A stretch of 64,000 nt of DNA, taken from Idiomarina sp. A28L. GTDB lineage: Bacteria; Pseudomonadota; Gammaproteobacteria; Enterobacterales; Alteromonadaceae. The stretch spans positions 330,144 through 394,143 of the forward strand of contig NZ_AFPO01000021.1 in the NCBI RefSeq assembly GCF_000218785.1. Direction: 5' to 3'. The notes under the pieces are model-generated. The model made no database searches and had not been told where the DNA came from. It saw only the letters and a list, made by a program, of their open reading frames with translations. The position numbers were made by a program, and so were the translations under genes. Below, piece by piece: positions 29,536 to 38,521 of this stretch; within the stretch, counting starts at the first letter, position 1; each line of letters opens with the position of its first letter.

Positions 29536-32470
29536 ATCTAGCGCTTTCGGCCAACACTTCTCCGCGTTTAAATTTGTATTCGCGTTAGTTTTTATTATTT
29601 TTTATTTACTCGCCAATACCGCTTTTGCACAAGATAACGATTCTTGCGAAGCCGTTACGGCCTTTAGTGAATTTGGGATTATTGGCGACACCCAATTCGA
29701 ATATGGCAATGGCTCTACCATCAACGGCAACAATATTGACGGAGAAGGAAACACCCCCACACCTTCGGGCAGCGTAACCACAGTACCTACAGAGTTTCCT
29801 CTTTTTGAGCCATTGCAATTTCCAAGCAACTTAGTTGGCGGCCCAGATCGAACCAACCAAACCAATATTCCACCCGGAAGCTACGGCAAAATAAGCGCGG
29901 ATGGGAACGATGCGTTCACATCATTTTCCGGTGGAACTTATTACATTGAAGAGTTAGAAATTGATGGGAACAATGCAACTATTCAATTTGCCCCCGGCGA
30001 TTATTTTATCGAAGAAATTGATATGGCTAATAATTCTTATATAACAATCTTTCCCGCTGGGCTTGTGAGAATTTTTATTAAAGATGAGATTGAAGGTAAA
30101 AATAATATCTTTATAAACAGCGGGGGTAACCCAGCTAATTTGATAATTTACCTATACGACGGTGCCGAAGTTGATATCGGGAACTACAATCAAGGTAGCG
30201 GAGTTCTGAACTTTAGTGGCTCGATTTACAGCCCTTACGAAGATACAGAAATTGAATTTGGCAATAATAACAATATCGAAGGCTCTATAGTAAGCGCAGG
30301 TGAAGTTGAAGTGGGCAACAACACAAATTTCACCTATACACTAGAAACCCAACAACAGATTTTAGAGGCTTTCGGTTGCGCACCGGAAGACGCTGAGATT
30401 CTATATTTTCAGGTGCGACGCCCTAGTTCTTTGGTGAGTTGCTATACCGCTGCTATTGAAATCCGAGCATGTGCAAATGCTGATTGTACCGAATTGTTTG
30501 AAGATACAGCCTCCGTCGAACTCTCAGCACCGAGCGCAAGTGCTGAATGGGTTAATGGCGATATTATAAATGGTAGCGGTACTAATACCGCATCTGTTGG
30601 CCTAACCAATGGTATTGGTATTGTAGGGTTACAAAATATAACGGGTGGCAACACTGGTTTTTCTATTTCGGCCTCTACGCCAAACGCAGTAAACCCAACA
30701 CAATGTTTTGATTCCACAGGAACCACCTCTGGTGCTTGCGCTGTTGATTTCCGAACCGCTGGGCTCTTATTTGTTGAGGGAAATAACTTCTCGGCAATAC
30801 CCGATGATTTTGCCGGTGTTGATTTCCCGGTAGCTTTGCGCGCCGTAGAAACCAATTTAAATACCGGCGCCTGCGAAGCGCGAGTAGAAGGCCCGCAAAC
30901 CGTTAATATGGGAGTAGAATGTGTAAACCCAGCCAACTGTATTGCTGGCCAAACATATTCGGTTGGTGGCACCGACATTGGTTTAAATAACGCGGGGAAT
31001 AACATTAACCAACTACCTGTATCGCTTACCTTCGATGCTAACGGTGTTGCTTTGTTACCCCATAACTACTCTGATGTAGGCCTGCTGCGTTTACATGCAT
31101 CACTTAGTTTGCCTGCTGAACCTAATGCTAATAACCCAGATATTAACGATCCACCAGTTACGCTCGAAGGCTCGAGCCTAAATGAATTCGTGATAAAACC
31201 GCACACTTTAATTGTGCAGGCGCTCGATAGCAACGATGATATTTGGGACGCTACCACAGATTCTGGCTCAGGTTTTCAAGCTGCAGGTTCAGCATTTAGT
31301 GTCATTATTCAATCGCAAAATGCCAATGGTAATGCCACACCAAACTTTGGCAACGAGAGCCCTGCAGCGGGAGTTCTTGCTGCCTTTGATTCTGTTGCGT
31401 TTCCAACCGGTGGTGAGGCCGGAAACCTAAACTTCACCCAAGGCTTTGTTCCAGATGCGGGTTACCCTGGGGCCCAACGCTCCAACTCGGTAACCTGGAG
31501 TGAAGTAGGCACGGTTAACTTTGTTGCTCAGTTAATAGGGAATGATTACTTAGGTGGAGGCGATGCATTTTCGCGGCCACCAAGCCCGGTTGGTCGGTTC
31601 TTCCCCGATCGTTTCGTAATTACCGATTCAGCAGTTACCGATGCGTGTATTCTTGATGAGTTCTCTTATATGGGGCAACCCGATATTTCAATAACCGCTA
31701 CCTTAAACGCGGTAAATGTTTTTGGTGACCTCACCCAAAACTACGGCCGCGGCAATTATATTGGCAGCGCCGGAGTTGCTGCTGTGGCGGCAAATACAAC
31801 CCCAGTTGACGTAGCCGCCGATGAGTTTAATACCCGTTTTAACATTGATTGGCCAGCAGCATGGGTTGATGGCGAAATGATAATTAATGAGCCAGAAGCT
31901 GTATTTGAACGTTTAGCGGATAACTCGCCAGATGGCCCTTTTGATAGCGTAAAAGTTGGCCTGCAAATTATCAATGAGCTCGATAGCAGAGGCATTCTGC
32001 CCACAGATTTAGTTACCCTTGGGGGCGATGCTACAATGCTTACCGGTGAACTCAACCTTCGTTACGGGCGTTTAGTATTAGAAAATATAGCTGGCCCAGA
32101 AGATGAAGATTTAGCGGTAATAATGCAGGCTGAATATTGGAATGGCGATCGTTTTATGCTTAATGATTTGGATAACTGCACCGCTAATCTAGCCTCGTCT
32201 TTGGGTATTATCAGCAACCCTGATAATCTCAGCACTGCGCCGGGCGGTGATGGCAATAACTTAGAGAATGGTGATTTAGTGTTCGGTGATTTGTTCTGGC
32301 AAGCGGCAAATGCGCAAGGCGAATTTAAGTTTGAATACGTAGCGCCACCATGGCTGCAGTTTCCGTGGGTTGATAATGAGGGTGATTCATATCTGAACCC
32401 ACGAGCCTTTGGTAGCTTTGGCCAATATCGTGGTAACGATCGGGTTATCTATTGGCTTGAGTTACGCTAG
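29522..32470 (+). CDS. mshQ: MshQ-like large secreted protein of the MSHA locus (putative adhesin)
   Basis: Secreted protein of 982 residues with a signal peptide (about 1-36, ending ANTAFA). N-terminal region (about 45-280) is an Asn/Gly-rich repetitive beta-strand stretch with recurring GNN and GNY turns, suggestive of a parallel beta-helix. The remainder resembles the large C-terminal domain of MshQ (DUF6701-like), ending in a basic-aromatic tail. It has paired cysteines. It is last in the mshDOPQ operon and followed by a strong terminator. Large size, secretion and pilus context suggest a pilus-associated adhesin; that function is an inference. Confidence 0.8.
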   Translation: MVGIKSSAFGQHFSAFKFVFALVFIIFYLLANTAFAQDNDSCEAVTAFSEFGIIGDTQFEYGNGSTINGNNIDGEGNTPTPSGSVTTVPTEFPLFEPLQFPSNLVGGPDRTNQTNIPPGSYGKISADGNDAFTSFSGGTYYIEELEIDGNNATIQFAPGDYFIEEIDMANNSYITIFPAGLVRIFIKDEIEGKNNIFINSGGNPANLIIYLYDGAEVDIGNYNQGSGVLNFSGSIYSPYEDTEIEFGNNNNIEGSIVSAGEVEVGNNTNFTYTLETQQQILEAFGCAPEDAEILYFQVRRPSSLVSCYTAAIEIRACANADCTELFEDTASVELSAPSASAEWVNGDIINGSGTNTASVGLTNGIGIVGLQNITGGNTGFSISASTPNAVNPTQCFDSTGTTSGACAVDFRTAGLLFVEGNNFSAIPDDFAGVDFPVALRAVETNLNTGACEARVEGPQTVNMGVECVNPANCIAGQTYSVGGTDIGLNNAGNNINQLPVSLTFDANGVALLPHNYSDVGLLRLHASLSLPAEPNANNPDINDPPVTLEGSSLNEFVIKPHTLIVQALDSNDDIWDATTDSGSGFQAAGSAFSVIIQSQNANGNATPNFGNESPAAGVLAAFDSVAFPTGGEAGNLNFTQGFVPDAGYPGAQRSNSVTWSEVGTVNFVAQLIGNDYLGGGDAFSRPPSPVGRFFPDRFVITDSAVTDACILDEFSYMGQPDISITATLNAVNVFGDLTQNYGRGNYIGSAGVAAVAANTTPVDVAADEFNTRFNIDWPAAWVDGEMIINEPEAVFERLADNSPDGPFDSVKVGLQIINELDSRGILPTDLVTLGGDATMLTGELNLRYGRLVLENIAGPEDEDLAVIMQAEYWNGDRFMLNDLDNCTANLASSLGIISNPDNLSTAPGGDGNNLENGDLVFGDLFWQAANAQGEFKFEYVAPPWLQFPWVDNEGDSYLNPRAFGSFGQYRGNDRVIYWLELR

Positions 32471-32486
32471 CTCAAAGTGAACGGAC

Positions 32487-32518
32487 AATAAAAAACCAGC
32501 TTACGCTGGTTTTTTATT
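32487..32518. terminator. Bidirectional terminator between mshQ and the hydrolase gene
   Basis: Perfect 14-bp arms AATAAAAAACCAGC and GCTGGTTTTTTATT with loop TTAC. A-run and T-run flank the GC core, so it can end both mshQ (+) and the metallo-hydrolase gene (-). Confidence 0.9.
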
Positions 32519-32552
32519 TCTATGCTTTTAAACAATAGGCTGTAAGAAACGT

Positions 32553-33419
32553 TTATTCGCTGCGTGGGTTCAAATCATTATATAAAGTGCGGATCCAGCG
32601 ATCTTCATTAATGAAATTCCAGCTCCAACTTTCCCATTCTTCTGCTAAGCCGGTATCCACCATATTATCCACACCAGCGCCGGCCGCTTGCCAATCTTTT
32701 ACTTGTTGCTGGGTAGCTACAATCATATCGTGTACCCGCTGTAAATCGCGCTTTGATGCCAAGCCACCGTGGCCTGCTACAATTTGGGTATCGTCTTGCA
32801 GCAACACTAACAAATCAGCAATTGCATCGATAAAGCCTTGCACCGTGCCGCCAGCGCTCAAATCGATGAACGGGAAACGATCAACGAAAAACAAATCACC
32901 TAAATGCACGATGTTCTCGCCTTCTACCCAAATAACCATATCGCCATCGGTATGCGCAGTTGGGTAATGCACTAAGGTTAACGTATGCCCACCTAAATCG
33001 AGCGTTAACGAGTTATCGGCCAAAATGGTGGGTAAGCCTGCTGCATCGAAATCTTCATCAGCTTCAAGGCGTGTACGAACATTCTTGTGGGCAATAATTT
33101 TCGCACCAAGTTCAGAGCCCATATAGCCGTTACCGCCTACGTGATCACCATGAAAATGGGTATTGATTAAATAAGTAAGTGGTACATGCCCAAGTTCACC
33201 CACTTTTGCGCCAATACGTTCGGCCATTTGCGCATACTGAGCGTCGATCAACACCGTGCGCGTTTCAGTGGTAACCAACATCATGGTGCCGCCCTGCCCC
33301 TCGAGCATATAAACGCCCTCGGTAAGCTTGGTTTCATTTACTTCCTGCGCCTGAGCTGGCACAACCATCATTGCGGCAACGGCAACAACTGAGAATAAAT
33401 AGCTACGTAACTGATTCAC
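32553..33419 (-). CDS. Exported metallo-beta-lactamase-fold hydrolase
   Basis: 288-residue protein with a signal peptide (about 1-24, ending AQA), so periplasmic or secreted. The complete two-metal site is present: HFHGDH (His88, His90, Asp92, His93), His156, Asp175 (HLGDLFF) and His217 (AGHGG). It starts at GTG 33419 with AAAGGAG 7 bases upstream. The C-terminal extension (about 225-288) is rich in Trp and Glu. The substrate is unknown; the MBL fold covers lactonases, glyoxalases, lactamases and others, and nothing here shows beta-lactamase activity. It has its own promoter region and terminator and lies between mshQ and mshA. Confidence 0.85.
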   Translation of the reverse strand: MNQLRSYLFSVVAVAAMMVVPAQAQEVNETKLTEGVYMLEGQGGTMMLVTTETRTVLIDAQYAQMAERIGAKVGELGHVPLTYLINTHFHGDHVGGNGYMGSELGAKIIAHKNVRTRLEADEDFDAAGLPTILADNSLTLDLGGHTLTLVHYPTAHTDGDMVIWVEGENIVHLGDLFFVDRFPFIDLSAGGTVQGFIDAIADLLVLLQDDTQIVAGHGGLASKRDLQRVHDMIVATQQQVKDWQAAGAGVDNMVDTGLAEEWESWSWNFINEDRWIRTLYNDLNPRSE

Positions 33420-33434
33420 TTGGCAACTCCTTTT

Positions 33435-33513
33435 AGCCGCAGATTTGCGGCTGATTGTTATCGATTTTTAGTAACTGCTTATTAGCAGTTTAGCAGTAAA
33501 ATGGCTGAGTATA
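33435..33513 (-). promoter_or_regulatory. Promoter/leader of the metallo-hydrolase gene with two inverted repeats
   Basis: On the minus strand a TATACT (-10-like, 33508-33513) is followed by two perfect inverted repeats: AACTGCT-TATT-AGCAGTT (33473-33490) and AGCCGCA-N4-TGCGGCT (33435-33452). The second abuts the AAAGGAG ribosome site. They could be operators or 5'-leader hairpins. No good -35 was seen. Confidence 0.4.
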
Positions 33514-33542
33514 CTTATAGTGACCAATTCCAAATTTAGATC

Positions 33543-33570
33543 CAAAAAAAAGCACCCGAAGGTGCTTTTT
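33543..33570 (-). terminator. Terminator after mshA
   Basis: AGCACC-CGAA-GGTGCT stem-loop followed on the minus strand by a run of eight or nine T, 17 bp after the mshA stop. It isolates mshA from the downstream metallo-hydrolase gene. Confidence 0.88.
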
Positions 33571-33586
33571 AAATTTAATCTTGTAA

Positions 33587-34114
33587 TTAACAGCCGTCAG
33601 TTACTGCAAAAATAACTGGAGCAGCCGCTGCTACTACAGTAGGAGTTGTCTGAGCCGCTACAGCCGCACGATAAACAACGTAGCATAGTGGTTCACCTGT
33701 TGCATCTACCGCTAAATCAGTTGGAAAAATAAGTAAGTCGTCTTCTTCAACATTTTCAGCTGTTGCTGCTGCTGTCAACGCACCGCCCGCTACCACAGAA
33801 CTGAAATCATCATTTTCTACAGCTTCAAAAATACCAGTAGCCGTTGCAGCCGCATAGCGAGTATCTGCAGTCAGCGCAACCGAAGTGCCCGCATCATCAA
33901 TAGTTAACGGAGTAGTAATCCCACCACCAATGATACTCTTTGCGTAAACTAACGCCGAAGCCGCTTTAACGCTACCTTCCATTCCTTTCACTACCGAGGT
34001 TTGTGCATCGCTAGAGAAATCAAAGAAGCGTGGTGCTGCTGTTACCGCCAAAATGCCTAAAATAATGATCACAATGATCAATTCAATTAATGTAAAACCA
34101 CGTTGCTGTTTCAT
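33587..34114 (-). CDS. mshA: MshA, major pilin of the MSHA type IV pilus
   Basis: Type IVa major pilin (175 residues) forming the pilus shaft. A short leader MKQQRG precedes FTLIEL with Glu+5, then a hydrophobic helix. The rest is Ala/Thr/Val-rich with two cysteines near the C-terminus (LCYVVY and DGC) for the D-loop. Start at ATG 34114 is set by AAGGTG 7 bases upstream; the GTG at 34123 has no such site. Last of the minus-strand run; short leader and terminator suit a highly expressed major subunit. Confidence 0.88.
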   Translation of the reverse strand: MKQQRGFTLIELIIVIIILGILAVTAAPRFFDFSSDAQTSVVKGMEGSVKAASALVYAKSIIGGGITTPLTIDDAGTSVALTADTRYAAATATGIFEAVENDDFSSVVAGGALTAAATAENVEEDDLLIFPTDLAVDATGEPLCYVVYRAAVAAQTTPTVVAAAAPVIFAVTDGC

Positions 34115-34174
34115 GTTTATCACCTTTATATGCCTAAGTTAAACTCTATATTCCATGGCAGTAGTAGCTGCCTA

Positions 34175-34798
34175 CTAGTTGCTTCTATTAAGGTTAACGT
34201 TTACTCCCCCGGTACGCGGGTTATACACGAAATTGTTACCTACCGTTTGATAATCGTTACCTTGCGGCGCAGAAAGCAAGCTTTTCAACGTTCTAGCCTG
34301 ATAATATACGCAGATATTATTCGTACCGCTATTTTCCGCCGCTACAAAAAACCTCACTCGGTCTAAGTCGGCGAAATCTGAGCTCGCTGTCGGAGCGCCC
34401 TGCAATATTGCAGCAAACAAGCTCCGGCAATCTTCCGCATTCATATTTTCATCGTGTGCTGCTGGGTTATCTAAACCGCTTACGGGATAACCACGGTTAC
34501 CATCAACATACACTTCAATTTCATCAATTAAAACAAGAGCACCTGCGCCAGTTACATCATCAGTACCCTGCGGGCGGCCATCTAATTCCCACTGCCCGCG
34601 CACAATACCTACTGCACTTGTAAAGCCGCCAGCTACCCCTTCAAGTGATGCATCTTCGGCTTGGCTCGAAATATCGGTAAAGCGGGGCAGTGCGCTTGCT
34701 GCTAGCAAGCCCAAGATAATCACTACTATAATCAATTCGATTAAGGTGAAACCTTGCTGTTTAAGTTTGTTAGCGCTGTTTGGTATCTGTAACTTCAT
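34175..34798 (-). CDS. mshB: MshB, MSHA pilin-like protein
   Basis: Prepilin of 207 residues, with site QQG/FTLIEL after a 16-residue leader and Glu+5. Mature N-terminus is very like MshA; the C-terminal domain contains a Cys pair and the RYNP-like ending NFVYNPRTGGV. ATG at 34798 is chosen; AAGGAG lies 11 bases upstream, and the in-frame ATG at 34831 would give a less pilin-like leader. Located just upstream of mshA. Confidence 0.83.
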   Translation of the reverse strand: MKLQIPNSANKLKQQGFTLIELIIVVIILGLLAASALPRFTDISSQAEDASLEGVAGGFTSAVGIVRGQWELDGRPQGTDDVTGAGALVLIDEIEVYVDGNRGYPVSGLDNPAAHDENMNAEDCRSLFAAILQGAPTASSDFADLDRVRFFVAAENSGTNNICVYYQARTLKSLLSAPQGNDYQTVGNNFVYNPRTGGVNVNLNRSN

Positions 34799-34911
34799 TA
34801 TATTCGCAGCTCCTTTAATACTAGTGATCATATCAACTTAATTCCGTTTAGCTTTATACTGAATGTTATATGCGACATTTTGCGCACCCAGAGGTTTTTC
34901 GCCCTGCCTAA

Positions 34912-35463
34912 TTACGCTGGTTTTGGCTCGTGATATATTTGCCCGTTCGAGGGCTGGTATCGGAATCGTAAGATATTATCGTAATAGAACTTACAAAAGC
35001 CTCGGTTTCCTTCTACGGCCCACTCGGTTCGTAGATCTTTGCGCATATCTCCTGGTTCTGCCAATAACTCCCACACTGAGCGGCAAAGTTCGTTCCCTGT
35101 GGTTTCGCCATTTTCACCCACAGGCCAACCGTTTTTTCCCATTGGCACAATGGTATAGGTATCACCACGCACTTCTAAAACTACATCAGCGGGTTGGCTT
35201 TGCCGAATCCATTCAACATGGGCAAGCATTACATGTGTTTGAAATCGGCTTGCCGCCGCATCAAACTCTGCATCGCGCCAACCGCCGGTATGATCAGACC
35301 ACATTTGCAACGATGCGCTGCGCATCAACACAGCAACAACAATTAAGCTGGCAATACTAATCGCAAGCGCAACGCCCAAGTTCGAGCTAGTACTTGCGGC
35401 TGATGAACTAACCATTTTAATCGGTAACTTTGGGTCCTTCGGCTGGTGCTGTTTATCTGCCAT
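34912..35463 (-). CDS. mshF: MshF-like MSHA biogenesis protein
   Basis: 183-residue protein with a basic N-terminus, one membrane helix (about 29-49) and a periplasmic domain with three or more Trp and two Cys. The family is poorly characterised; identity rests on size, topology and position between mshG and mshB. The 113 bp between it and mshB are AT-rich and may contain a promoter for the pilin genes. Confidence 0.72.
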   Translation of the reverse strand: MADKQHQPKDPKLPIKMVSSSAASTSSNLGVALAISIASLIVVAVLMRSASLQMWSDHTGGWRDAEFDAAASRFQTHVMLAHVEWIRQSQPADVVLEVRGDTYTIVPMGKNGWPVGENGETTGNELCRSVWELLAEPGDMRKDLRTEWAVEGNRGFCKFYYDNILRFRYQPSNGQIYHEPKPA

Positions 35464-35481
35464 TATCTGCCGCCTGCATGG

Positions 35482-36741
35482 TTACATGCCGCCTGAATAT
35501 GCGCCCATCATTTCCCACATTGGTAAGAAAATACCAAGCGCTAAAAATAAAACCATTACCGCAACCACACTAATCATAATCGGCTCAATACGCGCAGTAA
35601 TATTCTTTAAATCATAGTCTACTTCGCGCTCATAGTATTCTGCAGCTTCTACCAGCAAATCATCAAGGCTACCGGTTTCTTCACCCACAGCTATCATTTG
35701 CAGCACTAGTGGCGTGAATAAGGTGCTCGCTCGGCTTACCCGCAATAGGCTTTCACCACGCTCAATACCTTTACGCATTTCACCTACTCGTACCGACATA
35801 TATTGGTTATCTAAGTTTTCACTTACTAAACCTAAGGCTTGAGTAAGTGGAACGCCTGAATTCAACATTACCGAAAAGCTGCGGCAAAAGCGTGCTAGCA
35901 GCGAACGTTCTACAATATCCCCCACTGCGGGCATGTGTAACTTCCAGCCATCCCAACGCTCTCGCGCTGCTGGCTTTTTCAACCACCGCATAGTGCCAAA
36001 AATGATACCAATCACAACCAATATCAACAGCCAGGTATAATTTATAAAGAAGTTTGAACTAGCTAACAGCATCCGTGTAATTAGCGGTAGTTCGACATCA
36101 AAGCTCGCGAACATAGATGAAAACTGAGGAATAACGAATATATTCAGTATGATTACCGCAAGCACTAAAAAAATGCTCACAAAAATAGGATATCGAGTGG
36201 CGCTTTTTATCCGCTTGCGGGTATCAAGTTCACCCTCAAGATAAATAGCTAACTGTGCAAAGCTTTGCTCGAGCCGGCCAGTATTTTCACCCACATGCAC
36301 CACGGCAACTACTAAACGTGGAAACACCTTTGGGTGTTCCGCCATGGCAGTTGAAAGGCCGCGGCCACGCTCAAGCTGCTCGCAAATATCATTCAGTGCT
36401 ACGCCAAGCTGTTTATTCGTGGCATTCTCAGCAAGGCCCTCGATTGCACGCAACATAGATATACCCGCTTTAGTAAGCGAATACATTTGTCGAATAAACA
36501 TAATTAAATCAGGCAGTGGCACGCCACGTTTGAGAAAGGAAGGTAATTCAAACCCTTTTTTAACTGCCTTGGAACTACTCGCTGCTTTCTTCGCCTTCGG
36601 CGCCTGTTGCGGTTGGATTTTTAACGGTGTTATGCCTTGTTGAATCAGCTGATCAGCTACCGCTCCTGCACTTGCTCCGCTCAGGTTGCCCTTCACCGTT
36701 TTACCGGCTCGAGTTCGGCCTTGATACAAGAAATTAGCCAT
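35482..36741 (-). CDS. mshG: MshG, inner-membrane platform protein (GspF/PilC family)
   Basis: Polytopic platform protein of the pilus machine (419 residues). Two T2SSF domains (about 75-200 and 280-400), each followed by hydrophobic segments; the GVPLTQALGLVSEN and GEETGSLDDLL motifs are typical. It overlaps mshE by 8 bp. Confidence 0.94.
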   Translation of the reverse strand: MANFLYQGRTRAGKTVKGNLSGASAGAVADQLIQQGITPLKIQPQQAPKAKKAASSSKAVKKGFELPSFLKRGVPLPDLIMFIRQMYSLTKAGISMLRAIEGLAENATNKQLGVALNDICEQLERGRGLSTAMAEHPKVFPRLVVAVVHVGENTGRLEQSFAQLAIYLEGELDTRKRIKSATRYPIFVSIFLVLAVIILNIFVIPQFSSMFASFDVELPLITRMLLASSNFFINYTWLLILVVIGIIFGTMRWLKKPAARERWDGWKLHMPAVGDIVERSLLARFCRSFSVMLNSGVPLTQALGLVSENLDNQYMSVRVGEMRKGIERGESLLRVSRASTLFTPLVLQMIAVGEETGSLDDLLVEAAEYYEREVDYDLKNITARIEPIMISVVAVMVLFLALGIFLPMWEMMGAYSGGM

Positions 36742-38521
36742 CGCTATCGGCCTTAATTCCCTTATCTGGCGTTTCAGCGTTTTCCATCAACTCCATATCT
36801 TCATCAGAAAATACAGGGGTGCCTGCTGCAAGTGTTAGTACTTCATCAACCGTTGTAATACCTTCAAGCGCGTAATCTAGGCCAACTTCTGCAAGTGTGC
36901 GGAAATCTTTGCTTTTGCGAGCAGCTTCGGAGAATGCCTGAGTATCGCTATTTCTTAGTGCCGCAATCATCGGCTCATTCATTTCCAACAATTCAAACAC
37001 ACCCACACGGCCACGATAGCCTGTGAAATCGCAGCGTTGGCAGCCTCGGCCTTTATAAAAAACTGCTTCTTTCGGTACATTCGCAACCACACTGCGTAGC
37101 AATGTACCTTGCTGAACATCGGGAGCGTGCTCTTCTTTGCAATGTTCGCAAATACGCCGCACTAAGCGCTGGGCCAATACCGCCCGTAATGCACTGGCAA
37201 CTAAATAAGGCGCTCCACCCATATCGATTAACCGCATAGCACTGGTGATAGCATCGTTGGTGTGCAGCGTAGATAAAACCAAATGACCGGTAATTGCACC
37301 GCGCAGGCCAATTTCTACAGTTTCTTGATCGCGCATCTCACCTACCATGAGAATATCGGGGTCTTGCCGTAAAGTTGTGCGCAACACACGGCCAAAATTC
37401 AAACCGATTTTGCTATTCACTTGTACTTGGGAAATCCGTGGTAAACGGTATTCAACCGGGTCTTCAACCGTAATGATTTTTTTATTCGGTTGGTTCAATT
37501 CACTCAAAATGCCATACAGTGTTGTAGTTTTACCGGAACCCGTTGGCCCCGTAACCAAAATCATGCCATGTGGGCGGCCAATGTGATAACGAATTTTTTT
37601 CGCTATTGCAGCCGGCATACCGGTTTGTTCAAGTGAAAGTAGGCCGTGAGATTGATCGAGCAAACGCATAACGCAAGCTTCGCCCCATTGCGTAGGCAAT
37701 GTAGATAAGCGCACATCAATTTGATGCCCGCGCACTTTCATTTGAAAACGGCCATCTTGCGGCAGCCGCTTTTCGGAAATATCTAAGCTCGCCATTAATT
37801 TAAGGCGCAACACCAAGGCCGCCGCTATACCTTTTTCATCAAGAATAGTTTCTTGTAGCTGGCCATCTACCCGCTGACGAATACGCAAACCATGTTCAGC
37901 TGGCTCCAAGTGAATATCCGAGGCACGAACTTGCACTGCATCAGCAAATATAGATTTTAGTAGGCGCGCAACCGTAACATCCTCGCCATCGCCTTCAAGA
38001 GAACCACCTAAATCAAGCTCTGCTTCATCCTTTGATTCTTCTTGCAGCTGGCTCGCATACTGTTCAATTTCTTGAGTTCGCCGATAGAGGCTATCAAAAG
38101 CTTCCAAGAGTTGCCGTTCAGCAACCACCGCTAATTCGATTTCACGCGGTGCCAATATCGCCGATATCGAATCTATCGCGGTTAAATCAGCGGGATCACT
38201 CATGGCAATAAGGGCACGCTCATCATCCGCTTCAACAATAAGCGCACGATGCCGGCGGGCTTGAACTTCTGGAATCAGGCGCGATAAATTCGGATCTATA
38301 CGCCGTTCGCCCAAATTTAAAACGGGTAAGTTAAGCTGTTGCGCCAAGAAATCGAGCAACTGCTGTTCGCTCAAGTACTCTAACTCTATCAACAAATCGC
38401 CGAGCTTACGGCCGGTTGTTTTCTGTGCTTTCAACGCTTGGCTAAGTTGGTCTTCTGAAATAACTTGTTCATGAACCAACAAATCGCCTAAGCGCATTTT
38501 TAATCGATTACGGCGAGCCAT
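36734..38521 (-). CDS. mshE: MshE, assembly ATPase of the MSHA pilus
   Basis: GspE/PilB-family hexameric ATPase powering pilus extension (595 residues). The N-terminal MshEN domain has two 24-residue c-di-GMP-type motifs (about 10-33 and 39-62). Walker A GPTGSGKTT is at 325-333, Walker B ILMVGEMRD follows, and a tetracysteine zinc site (CEHC and CQRC) lies about 445-485. The motif glycine is replaced in both N-terminal copies (Gln19, Glu48). It shares one base with mshN. Confidence 0.95.
   Translation of the reverse strand: MARRNRLKMRLGDLLVHEQVISEDQLSQALKAQKTTGRKLGDLLIELEYLSEQQLLDFLAQQLNLPVLNLGERRIDPNLSRLIPEVQARRHRALIVEADDERALIAMSDPADLTAIDSISAILAPREIELAVVAERQLLEAFDSLYRRTQEIEQYASQLQEESKDEAELDLGGSLEGDGEDVTVARLLKSIFADAVQVRASDIHLEPAEHGLRIRQRVDGQLQETILDEKGIAAALVLRLKLMASLDISEKRLPQDGRFQMKVRGHQIDVRLSTLPTQWGEACVMRLLDQSHGLLSLEQTGMPAAIAKKIRYHIGRPHGMILVTGPTGSGKTTTLYGILSELNQPNKKIITVEDPVEYRLPRISQVQVNSKIGLNFGRVLRTTLRQDPDILMVGEMRDQETVEIGLRGAITGHLVLSTLHTNDAITSAMRLIDMGGAPYLVASALRAVLAQRLVRRICEHCKEEHAPDVQQGTLLRSVVANVPKEAVFYKGRGCQRCDFTGYRGRVGVFELLEMNEPMIAALRNSDTQAFSEAARKSKDFRTLAEVGLDYALEGITTVDEVLTLAAGTPVFSDEDMELMENAETPDKGIKADSDG

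Noticed and set aside
30442-31005. 187-codon open frame antisense to mshQ
   Set aside because: Composition simply mirrors the mshQ coding bias, and no family features are present.
32553-33419. True beta-lactamase (resistance gene)
   Set aside because: The MBL fold and metal ligands alone do not show lactam hydrolysis; the Asp175 ligand and C-terminal extension fit a general hydrolase.
34150-34175. Terminator between mshB and mshA (GGCAG/CTGCC)
   Set aside because: Only a 5-bp stem without a T-tract; insufficient to call.
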